From: an uncultured Cohaesibacter sp.
GTDB taxonomy: Bacteria; Pseudomonadota; Alphaproteobacteria; Rhizobiales; Cohaesibacteraceae
Reading direction: 5' to 3'
Length of the DNA: 64,000 bases
NCBI RefSeq assembly: GCF_963676485.1
Contig: NZ_OY781114.1
Span: 4,294,501 to 4,358,500 of the forward strand
Position 1 is the stretch's first letter; every line of letters begins with the position of its first letter. A program made the position numbers and the translations under genes. Below are positions 18,463-27,451 of this stretch, one piece after another. Under the pieces are notes generated by a model. The model was not told where the DNA came from, made no database searches, and saw nothing but the letters and a program-made list of their open reading frames with translations.

Positions 18463-19542
18463 ATGGGTAGCATGCGAGAAACAAAATACATTACCAAAAA
18501 TCGTGGCGTGTTCTATTAAACCCGATCTATTCCCAAAGATGTCCGTGGTCTCGACGACAGGCCCAATCCAATCCAGAAATCGCTTAAGACAAAGAATGCG
18601 GATATCGCCATGTCTCGCCGCGATGTTCTCGCCGATGCGGACGAACGTTTGTGGCGATCTTTGCGCGTGACCGGAAAGCCCTTTCAAAGCGCCTCTGACC
18701 TCGCTGTGGCAAGATTCATAGAGCTGGTGGGCGATGTGTCGTTGAAAAGCATAACACGCGATCAGGCCATTCTGTTCAAGGATCACTGGCTCAATTTAAT
18801 CCATAGACCGGCGCAGGGGGTAAAGCCACTCACCCGTTCCGGCGCGCTCAAAGAGCTGCAGGACCTTTCCTATATATGGCAGTGTTATGCGGATGAGCAA
18901 AACTGGTTGAACAAGTATGGACAACGGAAAGAAAACCCCTTCGCAGGCCTGAAGAAGCAATTTTCGGTTCCGCAGAAGACTTCGCCACGCGATTCTACCG
19001 AAACGCGCGTAACATTTTCAACCGCAACAATAAGGGACAAATGGCTGCAGGGAGCCGGATTGACCGGAACCAACGAACAGGCACGGCGAATTTTGTATAC
19101 AATCGTCGAGACCGGCTGCGGACCCCAGGAGCTCCTTCATCTGACGGCCGAGAAAATCTGCCTCGATCATCCTATTTCTCACATCCTGATAGCCCCGACG
19201 TTGCAAGGCGAGCTTAGAAATATAGTTAAAACCAATAGCAGGGTCAGAGCAGTACCGTTGGTCGGTATTGCTTTGGAATCGATCAAAAGGCACCCTGAAG
19301 GCTTCCTGCGCTATTACGACAAGTCTAATGCCTTCAGTTCGACCGCCAATAAGTTTCTCTTGGGCAACGGCCTTCGCACCGAGAAAACCACAGTATATTC
19401 CCTGCGACATGAGTATACTGAACGGTTGCGCCAAAATGCGGTGCCTGAGCATATTCAGCGCCACATCACGGGGCATGCAGAGGATACTCATGGCAGATAT
19501 GGTGCTTTTCCCGACGATCCTGATTTTGATGAAAAATTGTAG
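18463..19542 (+). pseudogene. Tyrosine recombinase (phage-type integrase), disrupted by an in-frame stop
   Basis: Reading from the ATG at 18463 gives MGSMRETKYITKNRGVFY, then TAA at 18517-18519, then in the same frame TRSIPKDVRGLDD and the rest of an integrase, about 359 codons in all. The stop falls in the conserved opening of this family (usually Y-x-RRxIPKDL), so it is a nonsense mutation and not a misplaced start. The C-terminal catalytic part keeps YSLRHEYTERL (Arg II), ITGH and the terminal HGRYG tyrosine. However, the first catalytic arginine (normally TGxRxxEL) is Gly in ETGCGPQELL. Lying next to tRNA-Asn, it is the relic of an integrative element. A shortened product could still start at an internal codon such as 18610. 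Confidence 0.82.
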
Positions 19543-20195
19543 GAGATGGCATGCGGGATGGAAAAGGCTGCCCTGCCCTTCGACGTCAATGTGGTTTAGC
19601 AAATGTGGTTGAGCGTACATTCGGATTGTTCGGTCGATGTCGGAGATTGGCAAAGGATTGGGAGACTTCCATTGTCAGTTCAACCGCATGGGTCAATATT
19701 GCGAGCATAAGAGAGATGATCCGGCGATTGGCGGCCTACTGTTATGTCGGATGAATTTTTGAATCGGGCTCTAAAAGCCAGACTTCACCTTTTGCTGCCC
19801 CCCCCCAAAAAAAAATACGGCATGCCAAGGAGCGGATAGCACACTTTTGCTTTAGGGCAACCTTCGCTGAAATGAAAAATCTCATCTGATACAATCAGTT
19901 ATTATATGACTTATCAAAAAAGTAATGTGATTGATCATTTAGTATCTTGTCGAACCTCCCAAAAGCGAGTAAACATCATTGCTAACACGTAGCAGCATAA
20001 TTGCTGCCAACGATGTAAGCTGCAGAAATCTTGCTGGCTTTCCGTGAAATGCAGTTTTGCGCAGCTGCCTTTCCAAGAGCTCCATGAGGCATTTTTTGCC
20101 GTGTCCTGGACACTGCAAAGCTGCGGCTCAGACCAGAAATAGACGCGGGGCGGTGGCCTTGAAGAAGGTGCACTTCCTGCAGCAAGGAAAGACAA
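19543..20195. other. Intergenic region between integrase relic and sugar operon
   Basis: 653 bases with no convincing gene. It contains nine consecutive C followed by nine consecutive A at 19798-19815. The right part must hold the promoter of the sugar operon, but I cannot pick a clear -35/-10 pair. The aldolase ribosome site AAGGAAAG lies at its right edge. Confidence 0.55.
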
Positions 20196-21188
20196 ATGAC
20201 TAAGGCACTCGAAAGCGCGCACGACCACCACACAGGCATCTGGCCTGTTATGCTGACCCCGTTTACCGAGAACCTCGAGATCGACTGGGCGTCGCTTGAA
20301 AGCTTGATCGACTGGTATCTAGCGGCCGGCGTTCACGGCCTCTTCGCCAACTGCCAGTCGAGCGAAATGTTCTTTCTGAGCGATGCTGAATCGGAAAAAC
20401 TGACCCGTTTCGTCGTTGATTATGTTGATGGCCGCGCACCGGTTGTTGCGTCGGGCCACACCGCCAATTCTCCCAGCCATCAGGCAGAGCAACTGCAAGC
20501 AATTGCTGATTGCGGCGTTGACAGTGTCATTATGATTTCCAACCGGCTGGCCGTCCAGGATCAATCCGATGCCGTGTTCCTGGAAAATCTCGCAGCTCTG
20601 ACAGAAAAGCTTCCAACCAATGTCAGTCTTGGCGTTTATGAGTGCCCCTACCCCTACAAACGCCTCTTGAGCGAAGAAGCCGTATCGTGGGCGGCCAAGT
20701 CCGATCGTTTCACTTTTCTAAAAGATACCTGCTGCAACATCGACATGCTGCGCCGTCGTGCCGAACTGGCCAAGGGAAGCCGATTGCATATCGCCAATGC
20801 CAATGCTCAGACACTCCTGGAAAGCCTGAAAGCAGGTTGTCATGGCTACAGCGGCGTGATGGCAAACTTTCATCCGGCACTTTATGTCTGGTTGTTTGAA
20901 AACTGGCAGAAAGAGCCGGAAAAAGCAGAGATTCTATCCAAATTCCTGTCTCTGGCAGCCCTGACAGAAAGCATGAGCTACCCAGCCTGTGCCAAGGATT
21001 TCCAGAAGGCCATCGGCAATTTTGCATCAATGAAGTGTCGTTCGCTGACCACCGGTAGCTACTTCGACAATCACTTTTCGTCAACAGTTTCGCAGATGAT
21101 TACCCTCGGAGACTGGCTTAACCAGACGCTGGAACTCGGTCTTCCTGCGACTGCTTTTCAGCAAAAAGACTGGGGTGCTGCCGAGTAA
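20196..21188 (+). CDS. Dihydrodipicolinate synthase / N-acetylneuraminate lyase family aldolase
   Basis: 330 residues of the DapA/NanA TIM-barrel family. PVMLTPFTENLEIDW opens the barrel. YECPYPYKR (about residue 149) holds the conserved tyrosine, and FTFLKDTCCN (about 177) the Schiff-base lysine. The GTT/S pyruvate-binding motif of true DapA is replaced by NCQSSEMFFL, so it is not a lysine-pathway enzyme. It probably cleaves or dehydrates a sugar acid with a pyruvate product. First gene of the uptake/catabolism operon, with a good ribosome site. The substrate cannot be named from sequence. Confidence 0.85.
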   Translation: MTKALESAHDHHTGIWPVMLTPFTENLEIDWASLESLIDWYLAAGVHGLFANCQSSEMFFLSDAESEKLTRFVVDYVDGRAPVVASGHTANSPSHQAEQLQAIADCGVDSVIMISNRLAVQDQSDAVFLENLAALTEKLPTNVSLGVYECPYPYKRLLSEEAVSWAAKSDRFTFLKDTCCNIDMLRRRAELAKGSRLHIANANAQTLLESLKAGCHGYSGVMANFHPALYVWLFENWQKEPEKAEILSKFLSLAALTESMSYPACAKDFQKAIGNFASMKCRSLTTGSYFDNHFSSTVSQMITLGDWLNQTLELGLPATAFQQKDWGAAE

Positions 21189-21229
21189 TCTGAACGATCA
21201 CTGCCATCGAAGAGGAGGAGAACTTGTCG

Positions 21230-22282
21230 ATGCCGAATTTAAAGCTACAGACGAAAACCTTTATCGTTCCGCTAGACCATACCCTGTTTCGGAACTGCCA
21301 CGCTTCAACTGTGATTGTCCTCCCAGACAATACACGGCTCACCGCCTTTTTTGGCGGTGAGCGCGAAGGCGAAGGCGATGTCGCCATCTGGACTGTGCGT
21401 GGAGAAGGCGAAAACTGGGAGGCCCCCCGCCGCCTCTTAGCCGAAGACGGGCTTGCGCACTGGAATCCGGTTCTCCTCAACCAAGGCAATACGGTCTGGT
21501 TGTTCTACAAGGTCGGCCCGACGGTCCATACATGGACGACTCGCTGGAGCGTTTCACACGATGGCGGACTGACATGGTCAGATCCAGCTGAGCTGGTTCC
21601 CGGTGACAGCGCACCGCGAGGCCCGGTGAAGAACAAGCTTCTTGTGATGTCCAATGGTGAATGGCTGGCTCCGGCTTCGGTTGAAACCAATGAGATCTGG
21701 GACGCATTCGCGGATATTTCCGCAGACGATGGCAAAAGCTGGACCCGCTGCGATGTTCCCTTCACCCACCACAGTAATAGTGACACGCACGATAATGGCG
21801 GCGTCTGGGGCGGACTGGCCGAAAACGCTTTGTGGGAAACCGATCCACAGAAGGTTTTCAGATGGGATGGGGTGATACAGCCAAGCGCGTGGGAATCGGC
21901 TCCCGGCAAAATCCATATGCTGATGCGCTCGACCCGCGGTCACCTTTACAGAACAGATTCTGATGATTTCGGCCGGACATGGTCTGAGGCCTATCCGACC
22001 GAAACCGTCAATAACAATTCCGGCATCGATGTTGCCGAAACTGGCGGCCTACTTGCGCTTGCCTATAACCCGAATGGCGGCAACTGGGGCCGTCGTACGC
22101 CTCTTTCCCTAGCGCTTTCAAATGATAATGCTGAAAATTTTCATAGAGTTATCGACCTCGAGACTGAAGAGGGCGAGTTCTCGTATCCGGCAATCATTGC
22201 TAGAGGCAAAGAGCTTCACCTGACTTACACACACAACCGTAAGTCAATCGTCTACTGCCATTTAACATTGGAGGATGGCTAG
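21230..22282 (+). CDS. Sialidase-fold (BNR repeat) protein, cytoplasmic
   Basis: About 350 residues from the ATG at 21230 (GAGGAGGAG upstream; a TTG two codons earlier is possible). Three Asp-box turns are visible, S-x-D-x-G-x-x-W: SHDGGLTW, SADDGKSW and SDDFGRTW. A six-bladed beta-propeller of the sialidase / neuraminidase-like superfamily is therefore expected. There is no signal peptide, so it works on an imported saccharide, consistent with its place between an aldolase and a transporter. IQPSAWES, HMLMRSTRGHLYRTDS and NNNSGIDV are shared with uncharacterised BNR proteins of carbohydrate clusters, some of which are polysaccharide lyases or exo-glycosidases. Confidence 0.82.
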   Translation: MPNLKLQTKTFIVPLDHTLFRNCHASTVIVLPDNTRLTAFFGGEREGEGDVAIWTVRGEGENWEAPRRLLAEDGLAHWNPVLLNQGNTVWLFYKVGPTVHTWTTRWSVSHDGGLTWSDPAELVPGDSAPRGPVKNKLLVMSNGEWLAPASVETNEIWDAFADISADDGKSWTRCDVPFTHHSNSDTHDNGGVWGGLAENALWETDPQKVFRWDGVIQPSAWESAPGKIHMLMRSTRGHLYRTDSDDFGRTWSEAYPTETVNNNSGIDVAETGGLLALAYNPNGGNWGRRTPLSLALSNDNAENFHRVIDLETEEGEFSYPAIIARGKELHLTYTHNRKSIVYCHLTLEDG

Positions 22283-22287
22283 TTTTT

Positions 22288-22314
22288 CGGTCTGTAAACC
22301 AGATTGACAGACCG
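22288..22314 (+). other. Intergenic hairpin before the substrate-binding protein gene
   Basis: 8-bp perfect arms CGGTCTGT / ACAGACCG around an 11-base loop, directly after the sialidase-fold gene and 31 bases before the tctC-type ATG. There is no T-tract. It is likely an mRNA processing or stabilising element. Confidence 0.6.
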
Positions 22315-22344
22315 GGAATAACCAGCACAACAAGGGAGTTGAGA

Positions 22345-23322
22345 ATGCTGAAAGAAATTGGACTGGCGCTTTGTGGCGTACTGGCTTTGGCCAGCGTGCA
22401 GGCTACAGCGCAGGAGTTGACTTATCCGAAGAAGAACATCACCGTCATCATCCCGAAGAACCCGGGTGGCGGCACGGATACATCAGCCCGCCTAACACTG
22501 GAATATGCCAAAAAATATCTGCCGGAAGGCGTGATTTTCGTTCCGGAAAACAAGCCTGCTGGTAACGGCGTGACCGGCCTGATCGAAGCCGCCCGCGCAA
22601 AGCCCGATGGGCAGACACTGGTCATGACAACCGTTGAGCTGGCCATGTTCCCGCACCAGAACAAGTCGCCGGTCAACTACGAAAACTTCACCGGTCTTTA
22701 TGCTCCGATCGCCGACCCGGCTTCTCTGGTTGTCAACGCTGACAGCCCATATAAGACGCTGGAAGATTTCGTCGAAGCGGCCAAGGAACACCCGGGGAAA
22801 ATCCAGGTTGCCAACTCTGGAACGGGCGCGATCTATGATCTTGCCACGATCAACATGGAACAGCAGCTGGGTATCGAACTGAAGCGGATACCGTATTCTG
22901 AAGGCATTGGCCCAGCAATCGCCGCACTCGTTGGCGGTCACGTTGATGCCGTTGTCACCACACCGGGTGCAGCCAAGCCGCAGATCGATGCCGGTGCACT
23001 GCGTATGCTAGGCGTCATGGACTCCAAGCGTTTTGCACTGTTCCCCGATGTTCCCACTTTCAACGAAGCTCTGGGCGCAGGCACAGATACGCAGCTGCGT
23101 GCATGGGCAGCCATTGCTGGCCCGGCCAACATGCCGGAAGACGTCAAAGGTCAGCTGATCGAAGTCTTCAAGGCAGTTGCTGCGGATCCTGACTTCCAGC
23201 AGGCCATGAAAAACCAGGGCATCATGCCCAGCACGCTGGTTGGTGACGAAGTTCAGGACATGATGAAGCGTGACGACGAAATGTACGCCAAGCTCATCAA
23301 AGACTCCAAAAAATCCCAATAA
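22345..23322 (+). CDS. TctC-family tripartite tricarboxylate transporter substrate-binding protein
   Basis: About 325 residues from the ATG at 22345, with AAGGGAG 6 bases upstream. A signal peptide (LALCGVLALASVQATAQE) directs it to the periplasm. The TctC (Bug) signature follows: YPKKNITVIIPKNPGGGTDTSARL, then PAGNGVTGLIEA. It binds the imported acid and delivers it to the TctAB membrane unit encoded next. In this family the ligand is usually a carboxylate held by two water molecules, which favours a sugar acid as substrate. Confidence 0.93.
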   Translation: MLKEIGLALCGVLALASVQATAQELTYPKKNITVIIPKNPGGGTDTSARLTLEYAKKYLPEGVIFVPENKPAGNGVTGLIEAARAKPDGQTLVMTTVELAMFPHQNKSPVNYENFTGLYAPIADPASLVVNADSPYKTLEDFVEAAKEHPGKIQVANSGTGAIYDLATINMEQQLGIELKRIPYSEGIGPAIAALVGGHVDAVVTTPGAAKPQIDAGALRMLGVMDSKRFALFPDVPTFNEALGAGTDTQLRAWAAIAGPANMPEDVKGQLIEVFKAVAADPDFQQAMKNQGIMPSTLVGDEVQDMMKRDDEMYAKLIKDSKKSQ

Positions 23323-23342
23323 GCAATAATTGTTGCGCTCAA

Positions 23343-23370
23343 CCGCGGCTCTGAAAATTCAGGGCCGCGG
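23343..23370 (+). other. Intergenic hairpin between tctC- and tctB-type genes
   Basis: 12-bp arms with one wobble (CCGCGGCTCTGA / TCAGGGCCGCGG) and a 4-base loop. There is no T-tract after it. It probably protects the upstream mRNA for the abundant binding protein. Confidence 0.7.
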
Positions 23371-23391
23371 CCCCGGGCGGGGAGGAAAGCA

Positions 23392-23853
23392 ATGAAAAAA
23401 TATAATGTCCTGGTGGCTGCAGTTTCCATTCTTTTTGGCCTTGCCATCTTCTGGTTCTCTCGTGGTCTTTCCACAATGTCATCAGATGGTGTTCCCGGAG
23501 AAGCCTTCTGGCCACACATGATTGCCTGGCTTCTGATCGGCCTCGGTATTCTTCAACTGATTGAGGTTTTCGCCTTTCCGGCTATCAATGCAGGTCGCGA
23601 GGTTATTCTTGGTGCTCCGGGAAACCTTTGGGCCTATCTCACCGCAGCCGTTGCCTTTGGCTTTGCAACGCTGATGGCATGGGCAGGCTTTGTGATTGCA
23701 GGCGTCATCATGATGCCGATCATCATGGTGATCATGGGTGAACGACACCCGGTGAGTATCGGTGTTACAACCGTCGCCGCCATCGGCATCATCTGGTTCT
23801 TCTTCGTTCACATCTTCAACATTTCGCTGCCGGCCCCGACATTTCTGTTATAG
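23392..23853 (+). CDS. TctB-family small membrane subunit
   Basis: 153 residues with four predicted membrane spans (about 7-25, 42-60, 80-112 as two helices, 122-145). GEAFWPHMIAWLLIGLG matches the TctB family pattern (FP.....L..LG). GGGGAGGAAAGC gives a strong ribosome site. Lies between the binding protein and the large TctA subunit, as is standard for tripartite tricarboxylate transporters. Confidence 0.88.
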   Translation: MKKYNVLVAAVSILFGLAIFWFSRGLSTMSSDGVPGEAFWPHMIAWLLIGLGILQLIEVFAFPAINAGREVILGAPGNLWAYLTAAVAFGFATLMAWAGFVIAGVIMMPIIMVIMGERHPVSIGVTTVAAIGIIWFFFVHIFNISLPAPTFLL

Positions 23854-23873
23854 CCCGGGAAGGAACCAAGATC

Positions 23874-25403
23874 ATGTACGACATTATACAAGCCGCAGGC
23901 ATCGTCTTCAGCTATCAGGCGCTTCTGATCTTATTCATGGGCACGCTTGCCGGCATTCTGATTGGTTCACTGCCGGGCCTGACTGTGAACATGGGCATCG
24001 CTTTGCTGATGCCGATGACATTCTCCTTCCAGGGTCTGGAAGGTATCCTGATGCTGCTCGGTGTCTATTGCGGCGCCATTTATGGCGGCTCGATCAGCGC
24101 CATTCTGATCAATACCCCCGGAACACCTGCATCCGCCGCAACGGTGCTGGATGGTTACCCAATGACGCTGAAAGGTGAAGCCGGAAGGGCCTTGGGCCTT
24201 TCAACCGCAAGCTCGATGTTTGGCGGTCTTTTCAGCACGATCGCACTCATCATCATCGCACCGCAACTGGCAAAGGTTGCCACCGGTCTTTCTGCTCCTG
24301 ATTATTTCGCGCTCGGCGTTTTCGGGATATCCATCATCACCTCGGTTTCCTCCCAATCGGTTATCAAAGGCCTGATGGGTGGCTGCATCGGTCTGTTTAT
24401 CGCCACGATTGGCCTTGACCCGATGACCGCAGGCATGCGCTTCACATTCGATTCCTTCTATCTGATGGGCGGTATCTCCTTCGTTCCGGTTCTTGTCGGC
24501 TTGTTTGCTTTCTCGCAGGCGCTTCTGGGCATTGAAGAGAACTGGAAGGAAATCCACGAAAACGCCCCAGCGCGTCCGAAAACCAAAATCAACCGCGTTC
24601 TGCCGACATGGGTTGACTTCCGGCGCGTTCTGCCGACCTATATTCGGTCTTCCGCGATTGGTACTGCCATCGGCTCGATTCCGGGTACGGGCGGCGATAT
24701 TGCCTCCTTCATCTCTTATACAGAAGCCAAGCGCTGGTCCAAGCATCCGGAAGAATTCGGCAAAGGCTCAATTGAAGGGGTTTCCGCACCTGAAGCCGGA
24801 GCCAACTCAGTTGCGGGTGGCGCCATGGTACCCCTGATGACGCTTGGCATTCCCGGCGATGGCGCAACAGCCATTATGATGGGCGCCTTCATGGTGCAGG
24901 GTCTCCAGCTTGGTCCGCTGCTGTTCACAGAGCATCCGGTTGAGGTCAACACGATCTTCATCGGCCTTCTGGTCGCCAACCTGATGATGGGGCTTCTGGG
25001 CTTCTCCTCGATCCGTCTGTTCACCCGCGTCATGTCGGTTCCGCGTAAGCTGCTGGTTCCGATTATTCTGGTGCTTTGCACCGTCGGCGCTTATTCAGTG
25101 AATAATACGATGACCGATGTGTTCGTCATGATGATTGCAGGTGTCTGCGCCTACGTCATGCTGAAGCTCGACTTCTCGATGTCGCCGGTCATCATCGGCA
25201 TTATTCTTGGGCCCATGGTTGAAGGCAATCTGCGGCGTTCGCTGATCATGTCAGATGGCGACTTCTCGATCTTTGCGACCAGCCCGGTTTGTGCAATTTT
25301 CCTGATTATTGCACTTCTGACCCTGACGATCCCGGTTATCGGCCCGAAGATCAAGGCGCGCCGTGCGGCTCGCAAGGCAGCTCAAGACGGCTCGAGCGTT
25401 TAA
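23874..25403 (+). CDS. TctA-family large membrane subunit
   Basis: 509 residues, about 11-12 spans. GTLAGILIGSLPGLTVNMGIAL (residues 22-43), YCGAIYGGSISAILINTPGTPASAATVLDGYP and GSIPGTGGDIASFISY are diagnostic TctA motifs. APEAGANSVAGGAMVPLMTLGIPGD follows. It forms the transport channel driven by a cation gradient. 20 bases after tctB with GGAAGGAACC upstream of the ATG. Confidence 0.95.
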   Translation: MYDIIQAAGIVFSYQALLILFMGTLAGILIGSLPGLTVNMGIALLMPMTFSFQGLEGILMLLGVYCGAIYGGSISAILINTPGTPASAATVLDGYPMTLKGEAGRALGLSTASSMFGGLFSTIALIIIAPQLAKVATGLSAPDYFALGVFGISIITSVSSQSVIKGLMGGCIGLFIATIGLDPMTAGMRFTFDSFYLMGGISFVPVLVGLFAFSQALLGIEENWKEIHENAPARPKTKINRVLPTWVDFRRVLPTYIRSSAIGTAIGSIPGTGGDIASFISYTEAKRWSKHPEEFGKGSIEGVSAPEAGANSVAGGAMVPLMTLGIPGDGATAIMMGAFMVQGLQLGPLLFTEHPVEVNTIFIGLLVANLMMGLLGFSSIRLFTRVMSVPRKLLVPIILVLCTVGAYSVNNTMTDVFVMMIAGVCAYVMLKLDFSMSPVIIGIILGPMVEGNLRRSLIMSDGDFSIFATSPVCAIFLIIALLTLTIPVIGPKIKARRAARKAAQDGSSV

Positions 25404-25416
25404 AACGACACATCAG

Positions 25417-25462
25417 ATCCGGACAAAAAAACGGCGGGAAACTGCCGGATTTTTGTCCGGAT
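25417..25462. terminator. Large bidirectional hairpin after the transporter genes
   Basis: 13-bp perfect outer arms (ATCCGGACAAAAA / TTTTTGTCCGGAT) enclose a second short stem CGGC/GCCG. Either strand reads a GC stem followed by five or more T. It lies 13 bases after the tctA-type stop. It may terminate or attenuate the transporter transcript before the isomerase gene, which begins 246 bases further on. Bases 25463-25708 contain no gene that I can support. Confidence 0.75.
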
Positions 25463-25708
25463 AAGTGCGACGTGAACGGATTTGTGGGCGTCGCCATTTG
25501 ATTAATCTCGTCTCGTTTTCTCAGGAAAAATCGCGGCCTGTATCTAGGCTTTGGCGGATTTAGCCTGTCAGTCATCGCATCAGGCAGAAGATCGGCTGGC
25601 GGGAAACTAACAGGCCGGACATGCTCTTTCAAAGCTGTGCTTTGGAACCGGAGCCGATCTGAAACATCACTCTGCGCAAAAGGCGCAATTGTGGAAAGGA
25701 GATATAAC

Positions 25709-27331
25709 ATGTCAACGGGACCCCATATTTTAATGGTGGCAAGCGGAGACCTTCGTGAAAGTGCGAATGTTAAATGTTGGCCTGCTCAACAGGTGCTTGA
25801 AGCCGAACTTACGGCGGCAGTTGAAAAGCTCGGCGGCTCGGTTGGGCGCGCCCATCCGGTCAAGGCTGACCTTGGCCATGGCTTTATTGCCACCCAGAAG
25901 GAAGGCCTCGATGTTTTCGCCAATATCGACAAGAAGGCACCGCTTATCGTCGCAGAGGCCGTCTGGCAATATTCGCTGCATGTTTTGCCCGGTTTGATGG
26001 CGCATGAAGGCCCGATTTTGACTGTGGGAAACTGGTCGCCGACATGGCCTGGACTTGTTGGTCTGCTGAATCTCAATGGCTCTATGACCAAGGCCGGAAT
26101 CGACTATTCGTCCCTCTGGACCATTGATTTCAAGGATGAATGGTTCCTGACCCGCCTTGAGCAGTGGATGAAGACAGGTAAGGTTGATCAGGATACTTCG
26201 CACGTCGTAGCTTACTCCGGCGCCAAAAATGAAAAGGCTGCTTCGCTGGCCAAAGACATCGCTGGGGATCTGAAATCTCACCGCACGATTATGGGCGTGT
26301 TCGATGAAGGTTGCATGGGGATGTACAATGCCATCATTCCTGATGAGCTTCTGTTCCCGCTAGGTATCTTCAAGGAACGTCTGTCGCAGTCGACACTTTA
26401 CTATGCAACGACGCAGGTTCCAGACGCGGAAGCGCAGGAAGCCTTTGACTGGCTGAAAGGAAAGGGTCTGAACTTCCACTTTGGTGAAAACGGTGCCGAA
26501 GAACTAACGCCGGATCAGGTTCTGCTTCAGTGCAAAATGTATATCGCTGCCGTACGTCTGGCCGAACAGTTCGGCTGCGAGGTCATCGGTATTCAGTATC
26601 AGCAGGGTCTGAAAGATCTGCTGCCGGCATCTGACCTTGTAGAAGGCCTGCTAAACAACTCAGAACGCCCGCCAGTCAAAGGTTTTGATGGCAAGATCAT
26701 TCGTGAAGGCAAGCCAATTGTCCACTTCAATGAAGTTGATGAGTGCGCCGGTCTTGATGCGTTGATTACCAACCGCATTCACACCGCGCTGGACCAGCCG
26801 GTGGAAACCACCCTGCATGATATTCGTTGGGGCGACTATGATCCGACCGGCTCTACGGACGCCTATGTCTGGACTTTCGAGATATCCGGTGCTGCACCGG
26901 CTGCGCATCATGGCGGATATGACAAGTCATCATCCATGCGCCAGCCGCCGATGTTCTTCCCCGCTGGTGGCGGAACGCTGCGCGGTATCGCAAAGCCCGG
27001 TGAAATCATCTGGTCACGTATCTTCCTGCAGGATAACAAGCTGCATATGGACCTTGGCCGTGGCAAGGCTGTTGAACTGCCGGAAGAGGAGAACGAACGC
27101 CGCTGGACGTTGACCGACTATGCATGGCCGATGATGCATGGTGTTCTTTACGGCGTTTCTCGCGATCAGATGATGGCGCGGCACAAGTCTAACCACATTC
27201 AGGTCGTCTACGCCAATGATGCAGACGCTGCGGATATGGCTATGGCCGCCAAGGCCGCTCTTGCCCATGAGCTTGGAATGACGGTCAGTTTTTGTGGCAC
27301 GGCTGCTGATGGCAGCCCACTCAAGGCCTGA
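25709..27331 (+). CDS. L-fucose / D-arabinose isomerase family protein
   Basis: 540 residues from the ATG at 25709 (AAGGAG upstream). It belongs to the fucose isomerase superfamily: an N-terminal segment ASGDLRESANVKCWPAQQ, GNWSPTWPGLVGLLNLNGS, and metal-site regions VFDEGCMGMYNAI (Glu), HFNEVDECAGLDA (Asp/Glu) and MARHKSNHIQVVY (His). The family converts an aldose to a ketose using Mn2+; FucI accepts L-fucose and D-arabinose. The FGGY kinase that follows would phosphorylate the ketose. There is no fuculose-phosphate aldolase in the cluster, which argues for a route ending in a pentulose 5-phosphate. Confidence 0.85.
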   Translation: MSTGPHILMVASGDLRESANVKCWPAQQVLEAELTAAVEKLGGSVGRAHPVKADLGHGFIATQKEGLDVFANIDKKAPLIVAEAVWQYSLHVLPGLMAHEGPILTVGNWSPTWPGLVGLLNLNGSMTKAGIDYSSLWTIDFKDEWFLTRLEQWMKTGKVDQDTSHVVAYSGAKNEKAASLAKDIAGDLKSHRTIMGVFDEGCMGMYNAIIPDELLFPLGIFKERLSQSTLYYATTQVPDAEAQEAFDWLKGKGLNFHFGENGAEELTPDQVLLQCKMYIAAVRLAEQFGCEVIGIQYQQGLKDLLPASDLVEGLLNNSERPPVKGFDGKIIREGKPIVHFNEVDECAGLDALITNRIHTALDQPVETTLHDIRWGDYDPTGSTDAYVWTFEISGAAPAAHHGGYDKSSSMRQPPMFFPAGGGTLRGIAKPGEIIWSRIFLQDNKLHMDLGRGKAVELPEEENERRWTLTDYAWPMMHGVLYGVSRDQMMARHKSNHIQVVYANDADAADMAMAAKAALAHELGMTVSFCGTAADGSPLKA

Positions 27332-27356
27332 TCTGCGTTATTGAATGACCCAAAAT

Positions 27357-27388
27357 TGCAGCCGCCGTTTTCGGAGACGGCGGCTGCA
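27357..27388 (+). other. Intergenic hairpin between isomerase and kinase genes
   Basis: A 12-bp perfect stem (TGCAGCCGCCGT / ACGGCGGCTGCA) with an 8-base loop and no following T-tract. Probably an mRNA-stabilising structure within the operon. Confidence 0.7.
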
Positions 27389-27451
27389 GCTTAGAGATAA
27401 TGTTGCGGCTTTTCCTTCAGGCCGCCGGAATGACCTTCAGGGAGAAATGAT

